Positions 7,496 to 16,958 of a DNA stretch of 63,306 nucleotides are shown here, piece after piece. The notes beneath the pieces were generated by a model. The model saw only the letters and a list, made by a program, of their open reading frames with translations. It searched no databases and was not told the DNA's origin. Every line of letters begins with the position of its first letter. Position 1 is the stretch's first letter. Where the stretch lies: contig DDTB01000018.1 in NCBI GenBank assembly GCA_002343985.1, positions 1 through 63,306 of the forward strand, written 5' to 3'. The translations under genes were made by a program, and so were the position numbers. This DNA is from Chitinophagaceae bacterium UBA2375. GTDB taxonomy: Bacteria > Bacteroidota > Bacteroidia > Chitinophagales > Chitinophagaceae.

Positions 7496-8155
7496 TTAGT
7501 CGTTCTTATCCCCTGAAATGGCCTGCTTGTACAATTCTGAACCAATGGGAACCGCTTCGGAATTGGTAACAATGCGGAACTTATAAATCTCGTTCTTCTT
7601 AAATGCCATTTTTACATTTTTGAAGATGGGATATAAGGCATCATTGTCGCCCTTTACCATGAGCATTTGCTCGAGGTCTCGCTGGTTGCCGCCTGCATAC
7701 ACATTGGTGATGCTGCGCACCCAATCAACGAGTTCATTATTGGTAGAGTCATTCGGGATACCCGGCAATTGGGTTGCAGGAATTTTATCGGCCCTGTTCA
7801 GAGACGATTTAACCATATTCAGCGGCACGCCGATGAATTCCTCTTTTTTCCATTTGGCCATTTCAGCCTGGCTCAGGTTCAGGGCCTTGGTGAGGTTGAT
7901 ATTCTCGAGTATATCGCCTTTCTTGGTTTCGTCGCCCAGCATCAGGAACACCTTACCTTCCTTTGTCATGGTAAACATGATCGATTTATCCGGTACAGCC
8001 TTGCTCGACACTGAAGAAGGCGGCGTTACGGCCAGCACTTCCGGTGGTTTTTGCTTGGTTGCCAGGATAAAGAAGGTCAACAGCAGAAAAGCCACATCAC
8101 ACATCGCCGTCATGTCGACGTTGGTGCTTTTCCGTGGTAACTTTACTTTAGGCAT
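7496..8155 (-). CDS. exbD: Biopolymer transporter ExbD (first copy)
   Basis: 219 residues, longer than the second copy. The membrane helix (about 19-34) contains the conserved aspartate D20 in MTAMCDVAFLLLTFF. The long periplasmic part includes about 60 residues (DKIPATQLPGIPNDS onward) not seen in the second copy. It sits 65 bases after exbB and 29 bases before the second exbD, in the same direction. It would work with ExbB and TonB to energise outer-membrane import. The two ExbD proteins differ enough that they probably form hetero-assemblies or serve different partners, which is inference. Confidence 0.93.
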   Translation of the reverse strand: MPKVKLPRKSTNVDMTAMCDVAFLLLTFFILATKQKPPEVLAVTPPSSVSSKAVPDKSIMFTMTKEGKVFLMLGDETKKGDILENINLTKALNLSQAEMAKWKKEEFIGVPLNMVKSSLNRADKIPATQLPGIPNDSTNNELVDWVRSITNVYAGGNQRDLEQMLMVKGDNDALYPIFKNVKMAFKKNEIYKFRIVTNSEAVPIGSELYKQAISGDKND

Positions 8156-8220
8156 ACTTGTTAATTTATTCGCTTATGAATGAGATGCAGTTTCTGGATT
8201 TCTCCACAAAATTTTCCTGA

Positions 8221-9081
8221 TTATTTGTACAGGCTTGCAAAACTTTGTGTGAGGGTAAATCCAGACTCATCGATGCCATAAGTAATATTGTCGATCTTGG
8301 TCGTAAACATGTTGTAGAAGATGATCGCGAAAGCTGATGTACCGATACCAAGGGCGGTATTATACAGGGCCTCAGAGATACCGATAGACAGTTCGTTGGC
8401 AGAAGATGCGCCACCGCTGTCGGCACCCAGGTTACCGAAGGCGCGGATCATACCGATTACCGTTCCCAACAGACCGATCAGGGTTGCCACTGTGGCGATG
8501 GTAGAGAGGAACACCAGGTTCTTTTCCAGCATCGGCAGTTCAAGGGCCGTGGCTTCCTCCACTTCCTTCTGGATCGCCAGCACTTTTTGTTCTGTATTCA
8601 ATTCGTTGTTTGAGATCATTTCTTTGTAACGGTGCAGGCCGGCTTTCATCACGTTGCCCACTGAACCTTTTTGCTTATCGCACTCAGCAAGAGCTGCGTC
8701 TACATTTTTATTGGCCAGGTGGTACTGCACTTTGCGCACGAAGTCGGCGTTGCTGCCGGTACCTGTGGCTTTTGATACAGTCAGGAACCTTTCTACCACG
8801 AAAGTTAACATGGTCAGGAATGTACCAATCAGTACGGGTACGATGATACCACCCAGGTACATTTTAGACAATGCGGTTTTGGGATCATGACGCTCGGGCC
8901 AGAATCCGCCATTTTCTTTACCCTCTCCAAAATTACTTGGGTTACCCAACACAAAACGCCAGATAATGTAACCGGCTACCAGGCATAATACCGGAGCTAA
9001 AATGGAAATGATGTTGCTTGATTTCTTCGCCTGAACGGATGATGCCGGCTTGGCTGTTGCAGTTGGTCTTGTCTCTGCCAT
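8221..9081 (-). CDS. exbB: MotA/TolQ/ExbB proton channel family protein
   Basis: 286 residues. Membrane helices lie at about 24-45, 75-97, 190-212 and 235-255. The C-terminal MotA/TolQ/ExbB domain shows the family pattern FLSTIATVATLIGLLGTVIG and ALYNTALGIGTSAFAIIFYN. With ExbD it forms the proton-driven motor that powers TonB. It is the first gene of the exbB-exbD-exbD-tonB operon. The 205-base gap upstream (9082-9286) should hold the promoter, but I could not find a clear TAnnTTTG box in it. Confidence 0.94.
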   Translation of the reverse strand: MAETRPTATAKPASSVQAKKSSNIISILAPVLCLVAGYIIWRFVLGNPSNFGEGKENGGFWPERHDPKTALSKMYLGGIIVPVLIGTFLTMLTFVVERFLTVSKATGTGSNADFVRKVQYHLANKNVDAALAECDKQKGSVGNVMKAGLHRYKEMISNNELNTEQKVLAIQKEVEEATALELPMLEKNLVFLSTIATVATLIGLLGTVIGMIRAFGNLGADSGGASSANELSIGISEALYNTALGIGTSAFAIIFYNMFTTKIDNITYGIDESGFTLTQSFASLYK

Positions 9082-9286
9082 AACAATCGGTTTTTAATTG
9101 GTTAAGTGTGAAAAAACTTGTGTTTGTGGTTATAAATGCCCAGATTATATAATGATACAATCTTATGGAAGGCGTAAGTTAATAAAATAATTGAGAAACC
9201 TCATGCCGGGTATTGATTTTTTTATGTTTTCCGTACACATATTTAATTTACACGTAACACAGTGCTGGCCTGTGTTTTATAAAACA

Positions 9287-10570
9287 TTATTCATAGCGCA
9301 GGGCTACAATGGGATCGAGCCGGGAGGCCTTTACGGCAGGGTACAATCCCGCTGCCAATCCTACAAAACTGCACACAAATATACCGGCAATGACCCATCC
9401 CCATGGAACAACAAAACCGGTGTTCAGCAACAGGGCTACCACATTACCCAGTAAGACACCGGAAATGATGCCGGCCGCTGCACCCAATAAACTAATAATA
9501 ACTGATTCAAAGAGGAACTGCGCGCGGATATCTTTTTTGGTGCCCCCCAGGGCTTTTACCAACCCAATTTCCTTGGTGCGTTCATTTACCGCAACGAGCA
9601 TGATATTCATTAAACCAATAGCCGCGCCAATTAATGTAATGAAAGCGATGCCAATCGTGCCTTTTTCGAGGAAGCCCAGGTTGGTCAGCAGGGCTTCCGC
9701 GATGCTGTCGCTTTTGTCAACATAAAAATTATCCTCATCCCTCGGGTCAAGTTTCCGGATAGGCCTGAATGTGCCTTTGGCCTCTCCAATAGCTACATCC
9801 ATAAGTTTGATATCGGGCACCTGAACAGCCAATACAAAACTGGATGCATTGCCCGAAAACAACCTGCGTACATTATTCACCGGCAACACCACAACCTTAC
9901 TGGTATTAAAAAAAGCACTGGAGCTTTTTTCCTTTAAAACGGCAATAACCCGGTATGGCACATGGTCCACATCCACTACGGCATCAATCGCTTTTGAGGG
10001 GTTACCGGGAAAAAGTTTTTCGGAAACACCGCTGCCCAGGATGCAGACATTATGCCCGTCTCCAATTTCCGTCAATGTAAAATTCCTGCCAATGTTAATC
10101 TCATAGCCGTTCAGGTCCAGGTAATTTTCATCGCCCCCGAATACATTGATCTCCGGGTTGGTTTTCCGTTCATTGGTATTCACCACAACTCCATTCGCGC
10201 CACGCACGGCAACACTCACTTTTGAGCCCGGGAACGCGTAGCGGTTTTTAAATGTAGAAGCTTCATCGTATGTTATTTGAATGCCTGTGTTAGATGTGCG
10301 CTGGCGTTGGTTCGACTTGGTTGTTTTACCGGTAGACCTCCTGCCGCCGCCGCCAAAATTCATATTCCGTTCGCGGAAGCGGATGCTGAACGAATTGGCG
10401 CCCATGGTGGAAAAACTTGAGGTCAGGCTATTGCTCGCCGCCTGTATGGCCGTTATGATGAGGATCAGCGCGAAGATACCCAACGCGATGATGATAACGG
10501 TAATGATTGTCCGAAGTTTATTGGCCTTGATATTCCGCCACGAAAGGGAAAGTGAATCTTTATAGGTCAT
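9287..10570 (-). CDS. ABC transporter permease, MacB/FtsX type
   Basis: 427 residues with the four-helix MacB layout: one helix near the start (about 20-42), a long periplasmic MacB-PCD domain, then three helices in the C-terminal 130 residues (FtsX domain, with ALGGTKKDIRAQFLFES and LYPAVKASRLDPIVALRYE). Such permeases use a separate ATPase to move lipoproteins, peptides or drugs. No ATPase gene is adjacent, so the partner must lie elsewhere. An unusual low-complexity stretch of G, R, S, T, K and Q lies around residues 74-97 of the periplasmic domain. It follows nuoN by 70 bases on the same strand with no terminator in between, so some transcription from the nuo operon is possible. Confidence 0.88.
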   Translation of the reverse strand: MTYKDSLSLSWRNIKANKLRTIITVIIIALGIFALILIITAIQAASNSLTSSFSTMGANSFSIRFRERNMNFGGGGRRSTGKTTKSNQRQRTSNTGIQITYDEASTFKNRYAFPGSKVSVAVRGANGVVVNTNERKTNPEINVFGGDENYLDLNGYEINIGRNFTLTEIGDGHNVCILGSGVSEKLFPGNPSKAIDAVVDVDHVPYRVIAVLKEKSSSAFFNTSKVVVLPVNNVRRLFSGNASSFVLAVQVPDIKLMDVAIGEAKGTFRPIRKLDPRDEDNFYVDKSDSIAEALLTNLGFLEKGTIGIAFITLIGAAIGLMNIMLVAVNERTKEIGLVKALGGTKKDIRAQFLFESVIISLLGAAAGIISGVLLGNVVALLLNTGFVVPWGWVIAGIFVCSFVGLAAGLYPAVKASRLDPIVALRYE

Positions 10571-10640
10571 GCCTTACCAAAGTTATGCCTAAAGATAGTC
10601 AAGCCTGTTCAGCCACCGATAAAACTTTGATAAACGGCAT

Positions 10641-12035
10641 TTACAAGTGGTACATCCAACCGATCAGGAATTCGGGGTATACACCCAGGACCAGGATCAG
10701 GATGGCCAGCACAACCAGTAGCGCCTGGAAACCGGAATTCCCGGCGGAATTGACGAGTGATGATGTACCCGGCTCTTTGAAATACATGGCCTGGATGACT
10801 CGGAAATAATAATATGCGCTAACGGCAGCCATCAGTACCGCGAAGATAACGAGCCAGAACTGCTGGCCGTTTTCCACCGCGGCCATCAGCATGTAGAATT
10901 TAGCCTGGAAGCCTGCCGTCAGGGGGATGCCGGTGAGTGAAAGCAAAAAGATGGTGGCCACCAGGGCAAGTATGGGCTGCTTTTTCGCCAATCCGTTAAA
11001 CCCATCAACGGTATAATCTTCCATTTTCAATAAAACGGCAAAAATGCCAATGGTGGACAGACTGTACGCGGCTGAATATAAGAGTATGCCTTCTTTGGCT
11101 TTATCGTTCAGGGCAAAAAGGGCCAGGAGCATGAATCCGGCCTGCGCGATGCTGGAATAAGCCAGCATACGCTTGACACTTTGCTGGAACACCGCCGTGA
11201 GATTCCCTATGAGTAATGTGGCCGCCGTGATCACAACAATCAGCATTTGCCATTGCGCGTGCATTACGCCAAACACCTGTTCAAACAAACGCAGGAATGC
11301 GAAGAAACCCGCCGCTTTTACAATGGTGCTCATGAATGAAGTGAACACGGTGGGTGCGCCATCATACACATCGGGCGTCCAGAAATGAAAGGGCGCAGCC
11401 GACACTTTAAAGGCCATGGATACGAGCAGGAAAATCAAACCGGTGGCAATCATCACCGGCATATCACCGGTACCCATCGGGATATTGTTGATGTAGAATG
11501 AACCATTGGGGTTACCGCCATAAATAAACGTGATGCCCATGAGCATGATACCTGTGGAAAAGCAACCCATCAAAAAATATTTGAGGGACGCTTCATTGCT
11601 TTTCAAATTGCGTTTATCGCTTCCCGTTAGTATATACAGCGGAATCGACATGATCTCCACCCCAATAAACAGGATGAGCAAGGTATTGAATGTGGCCATG
11701 AGGGAAATGCCGCACAACACAAAGAACATCAGGGCGAAATACTCGGCCACATGCTCACCCACTTTCTCCACTTCGGAGCCGGAGAGTAAAAAATAAAATA
11801 GCGTAGCGCCGAAAACGATGGCCAGGAAACTGAGGTTAAAACTGTTTGTACGCAACATTTCAGCCGGGTCAATATTAAACAGCGGAAGGCCAGAATTGAG
11901 TTCCATGGCGTTCATGGCAAACAGCAAAACGATGCCGGTTAATGCAATGTACCTGGGCACTGCCTTGCTTTTCACAAATGCGCCGCAGAACATCATCAGC
12001 ACTCCCCATATCGCAGAAAACAATATCGCGTTCAT
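10641..12035 (-). CDS. nuoN: NADH-quinone oxidoreductase subunit N
   Basis: 464 residues, almost all membrane helices. It has the proton-pump antiporter pattern of NuoL/M/N, including a lysine helix near AGFFAFLRLFEQ and SVKRMLAYSSIAQAGFMLLAL. It is one of the three antiporter-like subunits in the membrane arm of complex I, which couples NADH oxidation to proton export. It is the last nuo gene (order A to N along the minus strand), 44 bases after nuoM. Length is normal. Confidence 0.95.
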   Translation of the reverse strand: MNAILFSAIWGVLMMFCGAFVKSKAVPRYIALTGIVLLFAMNAMELNSGLPLFNIDPAEMLRTNSFNLSFLAIVFGATLFYFLLSGSEVEKVGEHVAEYFALMFFVLCGISLMATFNTLLILFIGVEIMSIPLYILTGSDKRNLKSNEASLKYFLMGCFSTGIMLMGITFIYGGNPNGSFYINNIPMGTGDMPVMIATGLIFLLVSMAFKVSAAPFHFWTPDVYDGAPTVFTSFMSTIVKAAGFFAFLRLFEQVFGVMHAQWQMLIVVITAATLLIGNLTAVFQQSVKRMLAYSSIAQAGFMLLALFALNDKAKEGILLYSAAYSLSTIGIFAVLLKMEDYTVDGFNGLAKKQPILALVATIFLLSLTGIPLTAGFQAKFYMLMAAVENGQQFWLVIFAVLMAAVSAYYYFRVIQAMYFKEPGTSSLVNSAGNSGFQALLVVLAILILVLGVYPEFLIGWMYHL

Positions 12036-12079
12036 AATTCAGTCTGTCAGTTTTGTTACCGGCTGCCGGCCGGTTAAAA

Positions 12080-13570
12080 TTATTTTGTTACAATCATCGG
12101 CAACGCATCCCTCGTTAAATCAATTAACGGTTGCGGATAGACGCCGGTGATGAATATAATGAGTACTATCACGGCCAGGGTCAGCTTTTCATTCCAACTG
12201 ATATCACCCACAGTTGATGTTACCGTGTTTGTTTCACCATAAAATATTTTCTGAATCATGTTCAGGGTATACACGGCGGAGAGGATGATGCCGATACCGG
12301 CTGTAACCGCATACCATGTATTAAACTGGAACAAGCCCGCAAACATCAAAAATTCACCCGGGAAGGCGTTGGTTAAAGGCAACGCGATATTGGCAAGTGC
12401 CACAACAACCAACATGATGGTGAGGAATGGCGCTCGGGATGCCAGTCCGCCCAATTGGGAAATCTGGCGAACACCAGTTTTGCGTTCGATCATATCAACT
12501 ACCAACCACAATCCAATGATATTGACACCATGCGTAAACATTTGAATCATCATGCCCTGTACGCCCATTTCCCTTCCAGTAAATAAGGCGGCACACATCA
12601 ACCCGATATGCGCGATGGATGAATAAGCTACCAGTTTTTTCAGGTTATCCTGCATCCAGGCGATCGCGCTTGCATACAGGATTCCGGTGATACTGAAAAA
12701 GATGATGATGGAATCAAACTTATCGGCAGCTTCCGGGAAAATCGGGATCAGCCAGCGGATGACACCAAACAAACCCATCTTTACCATAATCCCACTCAAC
12801 ACCATGGTTACTGGGGTTGGGCTCTGGTCATAGGTATCGGGCTGCCAGGTATGAAAGGGGAAAATCGGCATCTTTATGGCAAATGCCACAAAGAACAACC
12901 AGAACAGGCAGTTTTGTTCGGTAGCCGTTAACTGCGCGTTCATGAAATGCGCCAGGGCGAATGAGTGTGCTGAACTCGTACCATCTTCAAACACACGGGC
13001 GGCGGTATGCTGGTACACATATAAAATGCCAATCAGCATCAACAGTGAACCTACAAATGTGTACACAAAGAATTTGAATGTTACGGGTATCCGCTTCTCT
13101 CCACCCCATTGGCTGCACAGGAAATAAACAGGGATCAGGGCCAGTTCCCAGAAGAAATAAAATACCAGTGCATCCTTTGCCAGGAAAACTCCCATCAATC
13201 CTGCCTGGGCCAGCAACATCAAACCAAAATATGCCGGCGCGTTTTTCATGTCGTGCCGGTAAGTGCCCAGGAAAATCAAGGGGAACGCCAGCGCCGTGAG
13301 GAAACTGAGCAGGCGCCCTGTACTGTCGATGCCAATATTGAAACTGTTACCGATATATTTCAGCCAGTAATAATTAACATTATTATACTTATGGTGCGCC
13401 TGGATATCGGTGTAAAACAGCGTTGTAACCGACACAGCCAATACCAGAAATGAACCGGCCAGGGCCAGGTTCTTAGCCGCTTTCCCGGTGCTGGTAAAGA
13501 AACTGATAATACCCAGCAACAAAGGCAGCCAGATTAGCAACTCAGGAAATGTGATGTACGTGCCCAGCAT
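12080..13570 (-). CDS. nuoM: NADH-quinone oxidoreductase subunit M
   Basis: 496 residues from ATG 13570. A longer frame exists from a TTG at 13621, but that would overlap nuoL and add a polar, non-helical leader, so the ATG is preferred. The protein shows about 14 membrane helices and the NuoM signatures FFWELALIPVYFL (with the key glutamate) and LKKLVAYSSIAHIGLM (key lysine). It is an antiporter-like proton pump of complex I. It starts 10 bases after the nuoL stop. Confidence 0.95.
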   Translation of the reverse strand: MLGTYITFPELLIWLPLLLGIISFFTSTGKAAKNLALAGSFLVLAVSVTTLFYTDIQAHHKYNNVNYYWLKYIGNSFNIGIDSTGRLLSFLTALAFPLIFLGTYRHDMKNAPAYFGLMLLAQAGLMGVFLAKDALVFYFFWELALIPVYFLCSQWGGEKRIPVTFKFFVYTFVGSLLMLIGILYVYQHTAARVFEDGTSSAHSFALAHFMNAQLTATEQNCLFWLFFVAFAIKMPIFPFHTWQPDTYDQSPTPVTMVLSGIMVKMGLFGVIRWLIPIFPEAADKFDSIIIFFSITGILYASAIAWMQDNLKKLVAYSSIAHIGLMCAALFTGREMGVQGMMIQMFTHGVNIIGLWLVVDMIERKTGVRQISQLGGLASRAPFLTIMLVVVALANIALPLTNAFPGEFLMFAGLFQFNTWYAVTAGIGIILSAVYTLNMIQKIFYGETNTVTSTVGDISWNEKLTLAVIVLIIFITGVYPQPLIDLTRDALPMIVTK

Positions 13571-13580
13571 TGATGTGTAT

Positions 13581-15464
13581 TTACAAATAAAATTGTATGA
13601 TGAATAATAAGAGCATGCCAATGACCATCAGTAAAATATACGCGCCCACTTGCCCGCTCTGCAACCAGCGCAACTGGCGCCCGCCGTAATTCACGGCACG
13701 GCCTATTCCATTGACAAAACCATCGATCCCTTTTTTCTCTATCAAACGGTCAAATATGCCTGATACAGAACGAATGGGCTTTACAATGGCCGCGTCATAG
13801 AATTCATCGACATACCATTTATATACCAGGATTTTGGCAAAGCCGGTCGGCTCGTCTTCAGCCTGATAACTTTTAAACTTAAACCATGCGAAACCGATAG
13901 ATGCCAGCACGAGCAAGGTTGATATACCCATCAGCGCATACTCGGTACCGTGATCCAGGTGGTGGGCAACCTCTCCGGTGGCAGGCTTCAGGAAGGCCGC
14001 CAGCCAATGGTTTCCGCCAAGTGCCGCGGGTATGCCAATATACCCGCCAACCACGCTGAGCACAGCCAGCACAACCAGTGGGATGGTCATGGCAGATGGG
14101 CTTTCGTGCAGGTGTTGTTCCTGTTCTTCAGAGCCCCGGAAGGTTCCGGTAAATGTTAGGATGTATAACCTGAACATGTAAAAAGCTGTCATTAAAGCGG
14201 CAAAGAGCGCTAACGCGAACATCCAGGGCGCATGCGCGTAAGTACCCGCAAGGATTTCATCCTTTGAGAAGAATCCTGAGAATCCAGGGATGCCGGCAAT
14301 GGCCAGGCAACCAATAAAAAATGTGATGCTGGTAACCTTCATGTGCTTGTGCAGTCCGCCCATTTTACGGATATCCTGCTCACCGCCCATGGCATGGATC
14401 ACGCTGCCGCTTCCCAGGAACATCAGGGCCTTAAAGAACGCATGGGTCAATACGTGGAAGACCGCGGCCACATAATTTCCTGTACCTAATGCCAGGAACA
14501 TGAAACCCAACTGGCTGACAGTAGAATAAGCCAGTACCTTTTTAATATCGTTCTGACGAATGGCGATAGATGCCGCCAGTAATGCGGTGGCAAGTCCGGT
14601 TATGGCAATGATGGTTTGCGTAAATTCCGCCAATGAAAAGAGCGCATGGCTTCGGGCAACCATATAAATACCGGCTGTTACCATCGTTGCCGCGTGGATC
14701 AGGGCGCTCACGGGTGTAGGGCCTGCCATCGCGTCGGGCAACCAGGTGTACAGTGGAATTTGCGCACTCTTGCCCGTAGCTCCCAGGAACAATAATAAAG
14801 TAATGCCGGTGATATCGGCCTGGCTTAATTTATCGAGCGTAGCCTGGCTGAAAATGGTTTGATAATCCACATGGCCCGTTTTGGCGATCAGCCAAAATAT
14901 GGCGAGCAGGAAACCCAGGTCACCAATGCGGTTCATGACGAATGCCTTTTTTGCCGCGTTGGTATAATCATTCTTCTTGAACCAGTAGCCAATCAGCAAG
15001 TACGAACATAAGCCTACCCCTTCCCATCCTATAAACATGACCACCAGGTTTCCTCCCATAACGAGGAGCAACATGGAGAACACAAAGAGGTTCAGGTAAG
15101 CGAAATATTTCGCGAAATCAGGCGCGGGCTCATCATGCATATAAGCGGTAGAGTACACATGAATCAAGAAGCCTATACCTGTAATGATCAGCAGGAACAA
15201 CGAACTCAACTGGTCAATGGTAAATTCGAATCCGATTTTCAGGCTGTCGATGCGGATAAAATCAAATAAATGTGCCGTATGTGTTTGCCCATTCTTCACC
15301 TGGATAAACACTAAGCAACTCAGCAAGAATGCAGCGAGTACTACCAGGCTTCCGAAAAAACCGGAAACGGATTTAGGCAATACTTTCCTTCCCATGCCAT
15401 TGACCAGGAAACCGATCAGGGGCAACAGGGGGATCAGCCAGACAATATCTAAAACGTTGTTCAT
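13581..15464 (-). CDS. nuoL: NADH-quinone oxidoreductase subunit L
   Basis: 627 residues, normal NuoL length. The N-terminal proton-antiporter core contains FIGWEGVGLCSYLLIGYW, TGKSAQIPLYTWLPDAMAGP and DIKKVLAYSTVSQLGFM. The C-terminus includes the long lateral helix and final anchor helix (VGAYILLMVIGMLLLF) that lies along the membrane arm. It is the distal proton pump of complex I. It is 39 bases after nuoK and 10 bases before nuoM. Confidence 0.96.
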   Translation of the reverse strand: MNNVLDIVWLIPLLPLIGFLVNGMGRKVLPKSVSGFFGSLVVLAAFLLSCLVFIQVKNGQTHTAHLFDFIRIDSLKIGFEFTIDQLSSLFLLIITGIGFLIHVYSTAYMHDEPAPDFAKYFAYLNLFVFSMLLLVMGGNLVVMFIGWEGVGLCSYLLIGYWFKKNDYTNAAKKAFVMNRIGDLGFLLAIFWLIAKTGHVDYQTIFSQATLDKLSQADITGITLLLFLGATGKSAQIPLYTWLPDAMAGPTPVSALIHAATMVTAGIYMVARSHALFSLAEFTQTIIAITGLATALLAASIAIRQNDIKKVLAYSTVSQLGFMFLALGTGNYVAAVFHVLTHAFFKALMFLGSGSVIHAMGGEQDIRKMGGLHKHMKVTSITFFIGCLAIAGIPGFSGFFSKDEILAGTYAHAPWMFALALFAALMTAFYMFRLYILTFTGTFRGSEEQEQHLHESPSAMTIPLVVLAVLSVVGGYIGIPAALGGNHWLAAFLKPATGEVAHHLDHGTEYALMGISTLLVLASIGFAWFKFKSYQAEDEPTGFAKILVYKWYVDEFYDAAIVKPIRSVSGIFDRLIEKKGIDGFVNGIGRAVNYGGRQLRWLQSGQVGAYILLMVIGMLLLFIIQFYL

Positions 15465-15503
15465 AAGCGATATCTTACAGCGACGGGACGCGACCGTTGC
15501 TTA

Positions 15504-15836
15504 TTAGTTTTTTAAACGGTTCAGGAAATTGACATCTATGGAATGTGTATTCCGGTAAAGCATCACAATAATGGCAAGCCCAACACTCACTTCCGCCGCT
15601 GCCACCACCATAATAAAGAATACAAAGATCTGGGCATCACTGGCAACCGTTGGCAATGCTTTGGCCGCCTCACCCACCGCGTGCATTTTTGAAAATGCTA
15701 CCAGCAGGAGGTTGACCGCGTTTAACATGAGTTCCACGCACATGAATATGATGATTGCGTTACGCCTCATCAATATGCCAACCATACCGATGCTGAATAA
15801 AACCAGCGATAACGCGATGTATGCTTTAATGTCCAT
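15504..15836 (-). CDS. nuoK: NADH-quinone oxidoreductase subunit K
   Basis: 110 residues with three membrane helices. NuoK carries two conserved glutamates in the proton path of complex I, seen here in FMCVELMLNAVNLLLVAF and in VVAAAEVSVGLAIIVMLYR. It starts 8 bases after the stop of an unrelated gene (15845-16441) that separates it from nuoJ; nuoJ and nuoK are normally neighbours. Confidence 0.95.
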   Translation of the reverse strand: MDIKAYIALSLVLFSIGMVGILMRRNAIIIFMCVELMLNAVNLLLVAFSKMHAVGEAAKALPTVASDAQIFVFFIMVVAAAEVSVGLAIIVMLYRNTHSIDVNFLNRLKN

Positions 15837-15844
15837 AATTAATA

Positions 15845-16441
15845 TTACAGTTTCACATAAATACCCACACCCAAAGTGCTGGAAGCGGGTTGTATGGATA
15901 AAATATCCTGAATCTTTTTCCTGGCCACGCCGTTGAACACGTCAACCGCTTTATAAGCGGCGGCTTTTGTCAGCAATTTGGTCAACACGCCCGTTGCAAT
16001 GCCTCCCAGTGCCGGGTACAATAATTTTTTTACGGTGCCGTCGTCAAACTTCTGCTCATCTGTTAAACCCCGGATGGTGCTGTATGCCGCTACGCCTGTA
16101 CCAACTACAGATAATGTCTTGAACACCACCAAACCTGTCTTATACGTCCTGTACATTTTGTTGAGGTCATTGATGCCCCCTTTCTTATCGAGGATATCCC
16201 CTAAAATTTTCACCCCTTTCAGGTTCTCTCCCAAAATGCCGTTCTTATTGATCCGGTAATTTCCAATGCTGAATACTGGATTGAATCCTTTCTTTACAGA
16301 CAAAATTTTAGACTTTCCAAGGATATCATCCAGTTTAAAGGGGATATCCTGCAAGGTTGGTATTTTCACCTGCGCGCAAACCGGTAAGCTCAGTGAGCTT
16401 AAGAGTATAACAGCCAGGGATATGCGAAAAATCAATTTCAT
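15845..16441 (-). CDS. Unrecognised exported protein inside the nuo operon
   Basis: 198 residues that I do not recognise. The N-terminus is a clear signal peptide (MKLIFRISLAVILLSSLSLP, cleavage probably after VCAQ). The mature part is basic and contains two weakly hydrophobic glycine/alanine stretches (GLVVFKTLSVVGTGVAAYST and PALGGIATGVLTKLL). There is no lipobox and no known motif. It sits between nuoJ and nuoK with gaps of 8 bases on both sides, so it is transcribed with complex I. A role in complex I assembly or envelope support is possible but unsupported; it may be a passenger. The frame is intact and its codon use looks like that of its neighbours. Confidence 0.8.
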   Translation of the reverse strand: MKLIFRISLAVILLSSLSLPVCAQVKIPTLQDIPFKLDDILGKSKILSVKKGFNPVFSIGNYRINKNGILGENLKGVKILGDILDKKGGINDLNKMYRTYKTGLVVFKTLSVVGTGVAAYSTIRGLTDEQKFDDGTVKKLLYPALGGIATGVLTKLLTKAAAYKAVDVFNGVARKKIQDILSIQPASSTLGVGIYVKL

Positions 16442-16449
16442 TAATGCGA

Positions 16450-16947
16450 TTATTGTTTTTTACCGATGATGACCGCGCCAATCATCGCGCTCAGGAATAA
16501 CACACTGCTGATTTCAAAAGGCAATACGTAATTGGTAAACAGGTTTTTGCCCAGTTCCTTGATGAGGCCTGCGTCGCCAACATTCATTTGCACCAGTTGC
16601 TGTTTATCTATGTCCATCAATGCGGCCAGTAATACAAGCAACAGGGAACCACCCGATATCACCCCGATCAGCCTTAATCTGTAATTTTTTACAGGTTCCG
16701 TATCGGCATTGAGGTTCATCAGCATCACCACAAACAAAAACAGAACCATGATGGCCCCTGCATAAACAATGATATTTACAATAGCCAGGAACTGCGCATT
16801 GAGCATGATATAATGCCCTGAAATAGCAAAGAAAACAACGATGAGCCAGAGAATGCTGTGCACGGGGTTCTTACTCGTGATCATCATGATCCCTGCGAAT
16901 GCCGCCACAACAGACAGGATGATAAAAAGCAGTGTAGTTATATTCAT
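16450..16947 (-). CDS. nuoJ: NADH-quinone oxidoreductase subunit J
   Basis: 165 residues with five membrane helices. The family pattern is clear in SKNPVHSILWLIVVFFAISGHYIML and VNIIVYAGAIMVLFLFVVMLMN, where the third helix contains the pi-bulge region tied to proton coupling in complex I. It starts 11 bases after nuoI. It is followed by an unrelated exported-protein gene, not directly by nuoK. Confidence 0.95.
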   Translation of the reverse strand: MNITTLLFIILSVVAAFAGIMMITSKNPVHSILWLIVVFFAISGHYIMLNAQFLAIVNIIVYAGAIMVLFLFVVMLMNLNADTEPVKNYRLRLIGVISGGSLLLVLLAALMDIDKQQLVQMNVGDAGLIKELGKNLFTNYVLPFEISSVLFLSAMIGAVIIGKKQ

Positions 16948-16958
16948 GAAATCGGAAA

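Noticed and set aside
13571..13621. Longer start of nuoM overlapping nuoL
   Set aside because: It uses TTG, adds a polar leader foreign to NuoM, and overlaps the previous gene; the ATG at 13570 fits better.
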